Notes: a model not told the origin generated them from the letters alone. 64,000 nucleotides of DNA from Voacanga thouarsii (GCA_026120185.1 JANUWF010001179.1:3761501-3825500); one strand, 5' to 3'. Positions 37,561-49,685 are shown, counted from the first letter of the stretch. Numbers and translations: made by a program.

Positions 37561-37738
37561 GAGTTGCTACAGAAGATGTAGAGTGTCTAGAAGGTTGGAA
37601 TCTAGATGATGTGCCTATTCTAGATACTGTGCTTGAAGGAGGATATGAGATCCTTTAGCTAAAAGACCTTTGGAAGGTGATTTTCACATTTCTAGAAGGA
37701 GATTGGTGTATTTCGGAGACAGTTGTGTTTTCTGATTT

Positions 37739-38628
37739 TTAAGAAGGGGTGACTCCAGTTAGTAACCAATTTGAAGGGAAGCTTACCTGATTCCAGGAGA
37801 TAGGCTTTGGAATTGAAAGATGAGATCTGGATAGTTCTGTTTGGAATAAGATCGTTTCTCCTTTGTTTGATATTTTCATAGCACCAATATTAAAAGCAGA
37901 GTTCATAGCCTTGAATTGAATTCTGTATAGGATTGCTACGAGAAGAGATCCAGTTTTTATTTTGAAATTTGCAGTCTGTACATTCAAGGTTAGGGAATCT
38001 AAAAGATTTCTATCCTGAAGAGAGACAGTGAAATTTGGAAAACAATCAAAATAGACTGGTCCATCACATAGGCTAGTTTCGACCATGCCTAAGAGGGAAT
38101 CATTGAAGTTTAAGAATCTGGTATCCCTAAGACATAAAAGAAGAGAAGTATCAAGACCTTCTCTGGACAAAGGTTTTGCTGCAATTTGGACAAGACCAAA
38201 ATGAAGGTATTTGTATTTTTACCTGAATTTCTCCAGAGCACTTGGGGTAAGAAGTCTAATCTCCTGAGTATCAAGATCTATCTGGACTGTTTTTTCAATA
38301 GTTTTGATGACATAGTCACTGCTGAGTGACCATCCGGGATTTTGTAAATTTCTTTGTCAAAAAATTTAAGTATTTTCCAATTGTCAATTGATTGTTGTAG
38401 ATTTGAGAAGTGGACTTCTTCTTTGATCATTGAAGGCATGGAAGGAGCAATAGGATAGGAGGAGGATGAAGAGGGGGATCTGAAAAGCCTAGAAAAAAAA
38501 ATTATGCAGAAATTATGAAAATAGTAAATTACAACAAGTATTTAATCAACATGTAAATACTTCCCTTAACTTGGTAATCATCACCGTCAGATTCTATAAG
38601 ACGGAATACATTCAAGTTATCAGTCATC
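37739..38628 (-). pseudogene. Pararetrovirus 30K-type movement protein, broken
   Basis: The likely start is the ATG at 38,626-38,628. A clean stretch of 143 codons (37,739-38,170) shows the 30K-superfamily pattern: a conserved LLDSLTLNVQT strand, a YRIQFKAMNS strand and, later, ISWNQVSFPSNW. These proteins move virus through plasmodesmata. The section between the start and 38,170 is shifted, so the copy is not intact. Confidence 0.8.
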
Positions 38629-39109
38629 TTACACAATAACCAGTTTAGATCTATGGTTTATACTATTTTTAGAGATGTGATCTATGTGTTAAATGAATAC
38701 TAGATCTGTTAAGTCTATGTGTAGATCTGTCTGAATTCAGCCATTGAGAATTGAATTCTTGTCTCAACACAATACTAGAACCTCCGACGGCCTTAACTCC
38801 ATGGCCATAAGGTTTAGCCTATTCCATTGAGTAGATATGGATACCAAATCTCCTTCTCAATTCATTCAGATCTTACACATAGTTCTCAGATCTATTCGAT
38901 ATATACCACATAAATTACAGATCTATGAATATCAAAAACATATATTCTTCATACGTGGGCTTCTGTCGACAAGCCGATGTTGCACTAGTCCAATTTCTCA
39001 TTAGAAATCGTCAGTTTCAACACCCAATATACTCAGAATACATAGATCTAAACAAAATACGGTATAAGATACTGATAACAAGAATCATCTACCTTACTCC
39101 TTTATAACC

Positions 39110-39112
<3 letters not shown>

Positions 39113-39161
<49 letters not shown>

Positions 39162-39182
39162 AATATATATATATATATATAT
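39113..39182. repeat. (AC)22 followed by (TA)n microsatellite
   Basis: A dinucleotide AC tract (39,113-39,156) runs into a TA-rich tract and about 200 bases of near-pure A/T. It marks the right limit of the pararetroviral sequence. Confidence 0.95.
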
Positions 39183-39369
39183 GTATGTTTATTATACATA
39201 TAAATATACATATATTTATTTTTATACATATATAAATATTTATATATCTATATTTATAAATACTTATATTTAAAAATATTTATTTTTATATTTAAAATAT
39301 TTTTTATATATTTATATATAAATAAATATTAATCTATATATAAATATTTTTAAATATTTATTTATAAAT

Positions 39370-39869
39370 ATATATTAATCAAAGATTTTTGTGGCTGATT
39401 CGTAGAAAATCAACTCCGAAAAATATTTGTCGCTCATTTGTGGCTGATCACTTATGAATCAGTCACGAAAATTTTAAAAAAATTGATTATATATTGATAA
39501 AATATTTTCATGGCTAATTCGTAGGTGATCAGCTACAAATATTTTCGTGGCTGATTCGTGGCTTATTCAGTGCAACAAGTAAAGCATGAGGCGGTTAGCA
39601 GAAGCTTAAAGGTTGTAAGAATTCAAAAAGAATCAAATCTTGTCAATACTAATTGTGACTTCTTTTCAATATTGATTATATTTGATAAAACATTTTTGCG
39701 GCTGATTCACCTACGAATCAGCCATGGATATTTTCGTGGTTAATCACATATGAATCAGCTACAAAAATTTTTTAAAAAATTGATTATATATTGATAAAAG
39801 ATTTTCGTAGCTAATTCGTAGGTGATCAGGTACGGATATTTTCGTGGCTGATTCATGGCTTATTTAGTG
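39370..39869. repeat. Right subterminal repeats and ~297-bp tandem duplication including host flank
   Basis: A block beginning AAAAATTGATTATATATTGAT near 39,477 recurs near 39,775. Each copy contains subterminal GTGGCTGATTC motifs, a candidate element end (CAGTG at 39,572; TAGTG at 39,869), and then the same flanking retroelement sequence CAACAAGTAAAGCATGAGGC. The first copy carries about 110 bases of flank. So the element end plus adjacent host DNA was duplicated. Confidence 0.8.
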
Positions 39870-42320
39870 CAACAAGTAAAGCATGAGGCGGTTAGCAGAA
39901 GCTTGAAGGTTGTAAGAATTCAAAAAGAATCAAATCTTTTCAATACCAATTGTGACTTCTTTAGACTCAGCTATAATATCTCTCCTTGTTTACATTTGCC
40001 TCACCAAGCTCTTATTTTCAATAGTTCTATGACAATAGAAAAGCATATCAAAAGCCTAGAAATGGCTGAGAAACCCCTGTGTAGTTTTTACCATGCAATC
40101 GTAACTAAAGAAGAAGAAGTTACGTCGCAAGAAAATCAGCCAACAAAAATCTTTGCTTCAAAAGCCTCTCAAATGGCTATCTTAGGTAACATTACTATAA
40201 ACTTCGATATTCTAAGTACATGTTAAGATATTTTTATATCTATAGGAAACAACCAGGATTTTATTCTTTGTTGTGTTTATCATGATAATATGGAGGTTTC
40301 TGAAGGTTTTAAGTACAATATTCCTAAGTTCTTTATGAATAAGACAGAGAATAGGATGGATATTGATAATAGTGATGTATTTAAATTGTTGTGGACCCCT
40401 CTTTGGCCCAAATGTTTAAGGAGATTAGGATTGAAAAAGAAATGGGTGCTTAAAAAAAGTGTGGCTTCAGTCAATCTTGAAAGGAATATTGAAAATGTTA
40501 AATCTAAGTTGTCTACAATACCTATAGCTCTTGTGCATCCTATGTTTCTGCATGCTTTAAAATCAAGTTTAGAACTTAATATTGTGAGAAGGATAATGGA
40601 TGAGAGAAATAGTCTACTGTATCTTAGTTGTTAGATTGCAAATACTGAAGAAATCAATACCTCCAGGGTTATGATTCTTGTGACTCAAGATGATGTTCCT
40701 GTTGTCATATCAATTGACCAACAAGCTATAGACCCTAGTGATACTAATGTTGAGATTAAGGAGACAACAAACACGCTAGATTCAATTCCAGCAAAATAGG
40801 GAATTTAAGCTATAGACAATGTTGGACTAGAGACCTATAAAGGTGTAGAGTTCATGGATTTGGAAATTATTGAAGAGTAGTCCACATCTCGGAAGAGGAA
40901 AAGTAAAGTCTCTAGAAAGGGAGGAGTTCATGTGGTAGTTAAGAAGTTAAAGAGACTTACCATAACATTCGATGTTCACATCTTTTGTGATAAGGCCAAT
41001 GAAGACTGGTACAAAATAGTTTTTGACAAAGGATTCTTAGAAGAGAGGATAATTGACTTCTCAAATTTTAAATCATTTGATTCAAAAACTGTATTGAAGA
41101 ATTTAGGATTGCTTAAATCTGTTGAGTTTGTGGGATAGTATAATGACTTACTTATGTGTGAATTTTATGCCAATCTAAATACCACAATCACAGAACCAAC
41201 CAAAGCATTCTATCATTCTGTATTTGTAAAAGGATCTTTTGTTGCTTTCATTCCTAAGGACATTTCAACAATCTTTGACATTCCCTATGATAGTACCATA
41301 AACAGATCTTGGAGAGGAGATTGGCATCTCCCAACTTTGTCAAGTACTCACAAGAGGAGTGGTCCATGCTGACCAACAGAAGGCTATTTAAAAATTTCAA
41401 TTTTGACAAACTTTTACTTTACTTTCTACAAAATCTCTTGTTAGAACTGGTTTCCTACTCATAATGTTTCTATTGTATTCAGGGATAGAGTAGTATTGTT
41501 GTACAACATTGGGCATGGTTTGAAGTTCAATATGAGTAACTTGATATTTCATCAAATGGTAAAGCTTCCCTAACTCACTACTTATACCACAACTTTGTTG
41601 CCATATCCCTACTTGGTAACTGAGTATTTAAATATTTGTCTCAGTTATATGATCCTCAAATTAGATAAAGTTATCAAAGACATCAAGGTTCTCCGGCCTC
41701 TATTGAAGAAGTCCCCTGTTTCTACACCTATCACAGTCCCTCTGTAGTAGCCTACCAGATGATCTCCAAGGATTTGGAATGTGTCTTTTGATACATCTCG
41801 TGTCTCTATTTTTTGTTCTCAGTCTTCTACACCTAATCTTGCTATCATGACCAGCAAGTTATTGCTGTGTCCAGTTAGGTTGCTTTGTTAGGCACTTCTG
41901 TCAATGCCATTTTGAGCAAGCTAGATAATGTTCTCGCCACTCAACAGTACATTCAGATTGATCATCTCTCCCTTTCCGACCTTTGACTGGCATCTTGTTT
42001 GAACCAAAAAGGGGGAGTAATATTGAGTAATGCTGGTAGTAGGTTGGGGAAGTGTAAGTAATGGTACTTACTGGACAATCTTTTCTATTTGTTGATTTGT
42101 TGAACAATTTTATTTGAAGTTTTTTGTAATAGCAATTAGGGATGCTTGCTACTGCTACTGTTGCTGATGATATTCCTAATACTATATCTGTTGTGCATTG
42201 CTTGCTACTAGTTCTTGTTGTCTTGATTGTGTACTTTATTAGAAGAGTTGTGTTGCAATCTATGTTGAAGCTTGTATTATAATAAAGATTGTGTAGCATA
42301 TGGCTTTGCATCAAATAATG
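39870..42320 (+). pseudogene. Sirevirus-like env-like region (putative plant transposon protein domain)
   Basis: Open stretches at 39,855-40,226, 40,290-40,634, 40,932-41,138 and 41,154-41,372 form one broken region. Sequence near 41,150-41,640 (CEFYANLN, FVKGSFVAFIPKDISTIFDI, then LLYNIGHGLKFNMSNLIFHQ and PYPYLVTEYL) matches the PF20167-type putative plant transposon domain, often found in env-like ORFs downstream of pol in Sireviruses. At least six stops break it. The N-terminal part (VKHEAVSRSLKVVRIQKE) is not recognised. No transmembrane segment is obvious. It ends before the PPT at 42,323. Confidence 0.6.
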
Positions 42321-42322
42321 CT

Positions 42323-42334
42323 AAAATGGGAGAT
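42323..42334 (+). other. Polypurine tract of the Sirevirus-like element
   Basis: AAAATGGGAGAT directly precedes the right LTR (TGTTAGAATTAG), as expected for plus-strand priming. Confidence 0.8.
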
Positions 42335-43271
42335 TGTTAGAATTAGTATTGTCGCATCTTTAATAGGAAGCTTTGACAATCTAGTGATGGTATAATAGTC
42401 CTTTTAGGAAATAACAAATATTGGCACAATTTGATACTGGATTAATTTGAGGACAATTTGGAAACAAATGTCCATAAGAATTTCAGCATATCTTGAGAAT
42501 ATCTTTGAAGAGAATCTAATCAAGATTTTACAAATAGAAAGATGAATTCAAGCAAAGTCGGGTTGCAATGTTTTTTAGAAACATAGGGATAAAAATAATC
42601 TGGCAGTCCCTAATTTAATGAGAATACAATACCTCTGTTGCAAGAATAAAAGCTAACATTGAAGCAAGAAGAAAGACACAATTTTTGGTGAAGCATTCTT
42701 TAGAGAGTCTAGCAAAAGATAGGGTAAGGAATTCATGCTAATACTTTGAGAGATTCTGATGCATATGCCATTGAAGGAACTTCTGGTCACCCATTGCTAA
42801 TGTGTGCATCAGTTATTCAAATTTATTTGCTTCTGCATTACTTATTTTCTTCATAGAGTTTGAATTGAATTACTTCTTCTATGAAATTACCTTTCGAGTT
42901 GAAAGGTTTCTAGAGTCAAACGAAGACCCATCGAGTTACCGCAACAATGAATGATGGGAGATCAATCATGATAGTTGAGTTCAACAATGGTCTTCTTCAA
43001 GTTTGACAAAAAAGAATGCTGTGTTGTGTTCTATTAAAATCTACTAGGGATCACTTGGTGAATTAAGATAAGGGTTTTCCTTGTAACATTTGTTAAAGTT
43101 TAGTGGATCTTTTTATTGGTCGTGGACCTGCCCACGTAGGCTTGTTGATAATCAAATTGCATTACCAATTTACTATATTTGTTAAATTTTTTATTTTACA
43201 GTATGTCAAACTATTGTAATTATAATAGAAAAGTTTAATAAAATCACAAAAAGTTGACAAACCAAACCACA
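42335..43271 (+). repeat. 3' LTR of the Sirevirus-like element
   Basis: 937 bases, collinear with the 5' LTR. A 25-base insertion-like difference lies near 43,085, with many substitutions. Confidence 0.9.
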
Positions 43272-43738
43272 CAAATTTATTTCATTTTTAATAGAAGTAA
43301 TACTTCTATGTTTACTATAGTCATTTATACTTTGTTATTGTGGTTTTTTTTTACTATTAGAGTAGTTTTTTCTAATCATTAAAAAACTACAAATAGAATA
43401 GATATTATAATATATTCTCTGGCTTCTACGGCTAGATTTAGTTTAATTTTATTTATTTTTCAAATTAAATTAATGATTTTAGTTTTAAAAATTTTAATTA
43501 AATCAAAATATTTATAACCTCAAATCATTGACTACAGTTTCTATTAGTTTAGTTTGGACAGTTTGTTATTATAGAACTAGGTTGATGTCTCATGCGTTAC
43601 ACGGATTATTATGTTATTAAGATTTAATGTATTAATATAAAATATATATTATTAATTAATAATTTAATTAGTTAAGATTTTAAAATAAATATAAATAGTA
43701 TTCAAAAAATCATACATTTCAATGTTTTAATATTAAAT

Positions 43739-43769
<31 letters not shown>

Positions 43770-43957
43770 ATATTCAAAAAATCCCATATTTCAATGTATT
43801 AATTTAGATAGTATTCAAAGAATCACACATTTTAATATATTAATATTAAATACATATATATTTAATTAATTAAGATTTTAAATGAATTTAAATATAATTT
43901 TTATTTTTTAAAAAAATTATTTAGCCACGTGTCGCCTTATGATACTTTCACGTGTCT

Positions 43958-43995
<38 letters not shown>

Positions 43996-44582
43996 ACTAT
44001 CTAACAAAATAATTAATAATTTTACAACAGCTCAAATTATATAAAAATATAACACATTTATTCTTTATACTTAAAAAAAAATAAAATAAATACAAAACAA
44101 AGACAATGATATTGTATTAAGTTAATAAAAATATTCTAACAACAATTTAAATGAACGAACGTCTAAGAACATTTTAACGAATTAATTCATAAGACTTCTC
44201 AACATAAAGAATACAATAAAAACTTGAACAAGGGACTCTTACACTTAAACATACCAAGCATTTTTTTTATCATCTAAATCCACTTGTCTAAACTTATTAA
44301 TTTGAGTTACCTCTTCCAAAAGAGATACCCTCTCACTTCAAGCCCTCTCTTCTTCTGTTCATTTAACCATAGCCCTAAGTCCACAACGTAAGACAAAGTA
44401 AATAAAATAATGTGTGGATTGGATAGTGAATAGCATTAAGAAAGGTATAGAGCAGAATGTAAGGGTCGTGAAAGTGAAAGACTGAGTCTTAAGAGGATTT
44501 GAAAAGACAGCTTAAGGTAGGTAACAATTGTTTGGGCAAAGTTGGTGTGATAAAATTTTAGAAAATTACAAATATGTCCCTC

Positions 44583-44615
<33 letters not shown>

Positions 44616-45220
44616 TATATACTTTTCATAATAAATATATGCAACTTAATCAAAAATGACCTTGAGTTAGTTAATTATGATGCGTTGCTCAATTCTATAG
44701 AATCAGGTAGAATTTAGGTATGTGAAGAGTGAGATATAAAAATCCACTATAGGACTAACTTTAAATAACATCTATATGTTTGTTAAAATTTGACTATTAT
44801 AATTTTGGAAAAATTTATACGATGATACACTTTGATGCTTATCTGACCATTACAAGTATGAAAGAAAAATATTGTAACCTTTAGAATACTGATTTAGTAT
44901 TATTTTATTATTAAATATTAAATCAACATTTTGAATCACTCTCTATGTCACAACTATTTTCTTTAATAATTTTATTAGTAAGGATGAATATTTATTCTTA
45001 TAATTCAAATGTTCTCAAAAAAGCACCTAAATAAAAACCAAAAATTATAAAATTGCATAAATTATAAAAAAAATCATGCAAATACATAGTTAACTAAATC
45101 TGACGGATACTTTACACTAATAAAAATATTTATAATTGAACATTTAATAATATAAAATCACATATGAGTTAAAAAATTTTAACACATTAATACTCACATT
45201 ATTAATTCTAAAATTATTAA

Positions 45221-45279
<59 letters not shown>

Positions 45280-46900
45280 TTAACTACTCACTATACCGCC
45301 AAGGTTGATTCACTAGATTTATTCTCTCCCGCGCCATATTAACATCCCATCATATGTCTATATTTGTAATACCCAAAGACAACCATAGGAACTTCAATCA
45401 AGACTACTATGGCAACTTTCATCATTTGTGGTTCTCTTCTTTCTAGCTTTAGCTGGCGGATAGACAAGGACTTTCAGAATCCACAACTAAGAAGAGAATC
45501 TCCCTTGATATATACGTTAGGGAATAATAGAGTATTTACTTATCATTTCTCCAACTGATTTCATCAGTTAAGAACATTTCTCACTAAAAATACAATAGAT
45601 ATTTATAAAATTTGATGTGCAATTGATTTATTGGCAAAATCAATGCATAAATATTGAGGGCAATCTATAGGATCATATCATTGGTTAATTTCTGGTAGCA
45701 ATAGTAGTACCAGTAGATGCAAAATCGTCATGGTTTTTTTAAAAAAAAAAATTCAATTTTTATGAACATGTGGATTCGCATAGACAAATTCATAGAAGTA
45801 ATGAAAAATATATTATTTATAAAAAAAATAGAAAATCAAGAAAATCAAACCACACGTCTTAGAACAATAAAACTGCCATGTGCGAGGCATTGCCTTGGAT
45901 TTGACCAAAATATTATATACTTTTATGCTTGTTTAATAGTACAAATAAAGTGTGGTAAAAGTGCATTTTTAGGACTACAGAAAGATCCTAGAAGAAATGG
46001 ATCTTCCCAATTTGACTTCCACTTTCTTTCTTTCTTTCTTTCTTTTTTAATATTTATGATCGATTCTGTAAGATTTTGAGCCATAGGTAAGCCCAACATT
46101 TGGATAGGTTCAATGAATTGCATTATTTGCAACAGCAGACAAAAATAATCTAGTTTTCAATATATTATTATTATTTATTATTAATACTATAATCTAGTTT
46201 TCAATATTGCCTCTATGACAGAAGAGAATAAATCTTTCATTTGATATCAATGGAACTCTCAACGTATTAGTTGATAAATCACAACTCTTACCGTCGCATG
46301 AGGCCTTACTTATAATGATATAATACTTAATTTTTTTTAAGGAGATAATGCTCTGATACTTCATCCTTAATTTTTTTTGATGACAAGTAAATTAAATGGG
46401 ATTATTAGAGATATTTTATCTCGCTGCCAATAGTTCCAAACTCGCATATTTGATGCGTAGTTGACAAAAAAAAAATAAAAAATTATATATATGGAGTAAA
46501 TATGATAAGGTGGCAATTCCATTAATTAAAAAAATTTCTACTAATAAATAATAAAATTTAAATTTAATTTATGTCTCATTATTATGATATAACTAAATGA
46601 ACCTAACATCACCTTATAACAAGTAGTTTACTATTATGATCATCGGATTCAATTTTATAATTTCAATTGATCTTATACGTAAGGGCTTGTAATACATTGA
46701 GTTATTATTTAGGGCCTTTATTCCACTAGGTGCTTGAGGGAATTTAGTTGGATATACACATAAATAATAAAAATTAATAAAATTGTTTTGGTTAATTCTT
46801 AACTACACTATACTTTAGTATATTTTAAATATATTTTTGTGGTATCAAAATTTACTACAAGTGATCATTTAAGTAATACTTTAATGATAAATACCTAATT
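43272..46900. other. AT-rich intergenic region with TA microsatellites
   Basis: No gene is supported. TA tracts lie at 43,960-43,990, 44,584-44,600 and 45,224-45,277 (about 27 units). The sequence at 44,655-44,765 repeats 22,225-22,335. Open frames at 45,717-46,079 and 45,923-46,132 cross low-complexity sequence on both strands and look like chance. Confidence 0.7.
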
Positions 46901-47049
46901 TAATTGTTTGGAAATAGGAGATTTGACATTTGATGTAAAAGAAAAAATAAAAATAAAACAATAAATGTAGTTGGGCCGTAATATGACCTAACATTTTAAT
47001 CAGACCATGGGCACAGCCCATAACAAAGCCCAAAACGACTACCAACAAG

Positions 47050-47280
47050 GAGTGAAACAGAAGTCGAAGTAACACGTGGCGAAAATGCCGGCCTAATGCG
47101 AAGGACACACATACTCCGCAGAAGCACACAAACACCGCCTGTTAAACAATTCTTGGGCAACACTTCAATTACTATAGTACCCCTTTTGCCGTTGGGCATA
47201 CCAGCCATACTCGATAGCCAATTCCCCACCGCTGTCAGCAATCTTTATCCGCTTCTTCTTCAGTCTCTGTAATTGGGTAA
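47050..47280 (+). promoter_or_regulatory. Promoter and 5'-UTR exon of the PRELI-like gene (inferred)
   Basis: An ABRE-type G-box, AACACGTGGC (47,071-47,080), lies in a locally GC-richer stretch. A pyrimidine-rich segment (TTCTTCTTCAGTCTCTG) resembles a 5' UTR, and the donor CTGTAATTGG/GTAATC falls at 47,277. It would splice to the acceptor CATTACAG at 49,670-49,671. The exon limits are inference; no TATA box was fixed. Confidence 0.5.
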
Positions 47281-49671
47281 TCTCTCTTGATTTTACTAGA
47301 CCTTCATTATCTTAGTTCGATTTTTAGGTTTAAAATTATCCACATTTTATGATAGTTGTTTTCTTTTCCTTTTTGTTTCTTCAAGAATTGTGGCTTTTTG
47401 TTACCTTAGGATCATCGAAATTTGTTTGGAATACGATTGTTTGTGATTAATTTGGAGGTGGGTTTTGGGATTTTTAGGAGAATCTAGCTTGGTTTAAGGC
47501 AGTTTTTGTGTTTGACTTTAATTGAGGTCCGCACGTTGTCAACTTTGATCTGTTCTCTTCCGTGCATCTGGAATGTTCTTGTTTTTCTATTAACTGAGCT
47601 GTCGATGTTTCCATTTTTTTTTTTTTTAATTTTGTGGTTGGACCGAAACCTCTTTTGATTGTTTCGGAAGGAATGTGAATGGTAATGCTTGTGCCTAGGA
47701 TATGATTGTAATGTTAAATTGATGGCTCAATTAGCTTCTCTGCTAGTATACTTGTGAACCGATTGGTAAATTTCTTAGCTGAACTCCTACGGTGATAATT
47801 CAAAGCAAATTTTGATTTTTATTAGGTTGGTTATTCATCGATCCATTTGGGAAGTTCTGTAGTTCTTAGAGTGAAGTTGCGATTTTAGAATTTTATGTAG
47901 ATAGGAGTGGACTTCAAAGGTTGTAATGCCTTAGATATATACTTGGAATTTGTTCTTTTTTTTTTTTTTAGTCTTTTCTTTTGTGGCGATATATGTGATG
48001 GATCCGACTAAGTTCTAGAAGTCCTGTTCTTGGCTTGTGCTCACATTTCATCCTTTATACCTGTTCTGAGCTTCCAGTTTGCTAGTTTTTCTTGTTCACA
48101 TTCCTGCATCACTAAACTGTCGGTTTCTCTTAGAGGATGAAATTATTATTATGTGAACTATGCAATAGGCTGGATCATCTTTTAATTCTCATAAACCAGT
48201 ATCATATCCTGGAGCACATATTACATATGAAACTATTTTAACCCTTGTTTTCCATTGCAACTGCAGATGATCAGGTTTGTGTTTTCTATTATGGACAGAG
48301 AGTACCGTCTTTGTTTTTGGCATTGGTCAATAACACTTCAATTTTGGTTTCATTTAACAAGATATTCAGTGTGCAGCTCTTCCTTTCTTGTTAATTTGTG
48401 GATAGAACTTAAGAAATGCTCATATGTCTTCAAGGGTTTAGATGACAAAAATTTGTTTTTGCGGTTTGTCAATCATTTTGAATAAGTTTTTCGGGCCTTG
48501 TCTTTTGGAAACTAAAACAGCTGGAAGATAATAACTTATTCAATTTTGCTCTGTGATTTAGAAATGAGGGGTAGGCATGTGGAATGACTAGTTTATGAGC
48601 CTATTTAAGGGTTGGTTCCTTTTCTTGTTATAGCTTTAATATTTTGTCTCCTGGGTTCGTGCACTATGCATGCTTGTACAATATTCAATATTTTTGGGCT
48701 AGATGTGATTATGGTTCCATTTCTCGACCTCAACCCTTGAAGTAGCATTAATCTTTCAGCTTTGCTAGCTAGTTTCCAAATTTCTACCTTTGGTTTGACA
48801 ATCAATACAGTGGACTAGGAAGAAGAAATACCTAAGATAGTCAGAGGGATGACAAAATCAAGCCTGTACGTTCCTCATAGAAGCCTTAAATTTTTCTTTG
48901 TCTAGTTTTATTTTTCTGTATCATTAAATGGTTCTGTGACAAATGCTTGTGCTTATATTATTGATGTTGGAATTTCTTTTACTTTTGTATGATCATGAGA
49001 ACTTAGGGTTTGATGTCAAGTTATTGAATTTAGTTCTGTTTCTTTTGTGGGTAGACTCCTTATCTACACTAGAAGGCCCAAGGATTTGAGAAAATCTAGC
49101 TCAAGCATTGAGAACACTAAATAATGTGGTTTATGGGTTTTTATTTAGGAATATCTAGTTTAATTTTCTGGAGTCTATTGGTAATTGTTCCAAGGAATTC
49201 TAAGTTATTTTGGTTTAATTGAATCTTGATTCCTTCTCATTTCAGTTTGTGAGACCTTGTTTCTTTTTTGTTTTGTAATCCTACTTTGGTTTCATTTTAG
49301 GGTTTGTTGGGTTTGTAATCACAGCAATCTTGAAAATTCTTGTTCTGTTGTTTAATTTTCTAGTTTAGGGTTATTAGCAAACTCTTCTGGTTGGCCAAGT
49401 TGTGTTTGAAGGTCACTTATGCCTCTCTTATCAAATTCTTGCATCAGCACTGTATGAGATCATTAGTTGGGATATGGACGTGGAGGAGTTGCTGGATTAG
49501 GAAAATCATGATAAGCTGTGGATTGTACTGGAAATGTTTTTACTGTTATGCTTTTTTCAAAAATTTCTTGGTTTTGCCCATGTGAAAAGTATTTGAGAGT
49601 TCAACTTGTTTCTTAATGTTTTTCCTCATGTTTTCAATGTTTTTCCTCATGTTTTCATTTGGGCATTACAG
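47277..49671 (+). other. Large 5'-UTR intron of the PRELI-like gene (inferred)
   Basis: This 2.4-kb T-rich stretch, with no coding exon that I can recognise, runs from a GTAATC donor to a TTTGGGCATTACAG acceptor 14 bases before the start codon. T-rich, moderately GC-poor sequence is normal for plant introns. An additional small UTR exon inside it cannot be excluded. Confidence 0.5.
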
Positions 49672-49685
49672 CATCAAAGGCCATA

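Larger units (their letters stand above)
26275..39110 (-). mobile_element. Endogenous pararetrovirus (Caulimoviridae), broken, two later insertions
   Basis: On the minus strand, in viral order, are a 5' region (38,640-39,110), a movement protein ORF (37,739-38,628), a capsid-type region with CCHC knuckle (35,053-37,560), protease, RT and RNase H (28,360-31,769), a last ORF (26,880-28,350) and a 35S-type promoter (26,595-26,755). Gene order and the relation of RT to a 30K-type movement protein indicate Caulimoviridae; similarity seems nearest to solendovirus/petuvirus-like EPRVs, which I infer only from motif resemblance. Frameshifts and stops occur in all ORFs, and two LTR insertions split the polymerase, so it cannot be expressed as a virus. 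It lies between a (TATG)n and a (CA)n/(TA)n tract. Confidence 0.85.
25472..39869. mobile_element. CACTA-like element carrying an endogenous pararetrovirus
   Basis: The left end reads CACTATTGGAAATTGGCC (25,472) just where the protease frame stops. The right end reads GGCTTATTTAGTG (39,869), so the outermost bases are CACTA and TAGTG. Both ends are lined with a GTGGCTGATT / AATCAGCCAC subterminal motif (25,490-25,790 and 39,370-39,869). The flanking triplets are TAA and CAA, so the 3-bp duplication is imperfect. A second candidate right end lies at 39,572 (CAGTG). No transposase was recognised. The family differs from the CACTA at 12,688, whose motif is GATTTGCCACGG. The assignment rests on the ends and motif only. 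Confidence 0.55.
22452..43271 (+). mobile_element. Sirevirus-like Ty1/copia element split by a 14-kb nested insertion
   Basis: Two related LTRs (22,452-23,369 and 42,335-43,271) start TGTTAG and end AACCACA. They bound a PBS next to the left LTR, a PPT before the right LTR, gag and protease on the left (23,497-25,471) and an env-like region on the right (39,870-42,000). The zinc knuckle and protease segments and the env-like region downstream fit the Sirevirus (SIRE/Maximus) lineage. I find no integrase, RT or RNase H, so pol was lost. No flanking 5-bp duplication is evident (CATGA versus CAAAT). Between the arms lies a CACTA-like block carrying an endogenous pararetrovirus. Confidence 0.82.

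Noticed and set aside
45717..46132. 120-codon plus-strand ORF and 69-codon minus-strand ORF
   Set aside because: They overlap on opposite strands in low-complexity A/T and CTTT-rich sequence; no domain.
46881..47241. Minus-strand ORFs of 81-84 codons
   Set aside because: They cover the promoter and 5' UTR of the PRELI-like gene on the opposite strand, with no domain.
49659..49685. Upstream Met (MGITASKAI) as start of the PRELI-like protein
   Set aside because: The codons cross an intron acceptor (CATTACAG at 49,670-49,671), and family members begin MV-x-AYxQEH.
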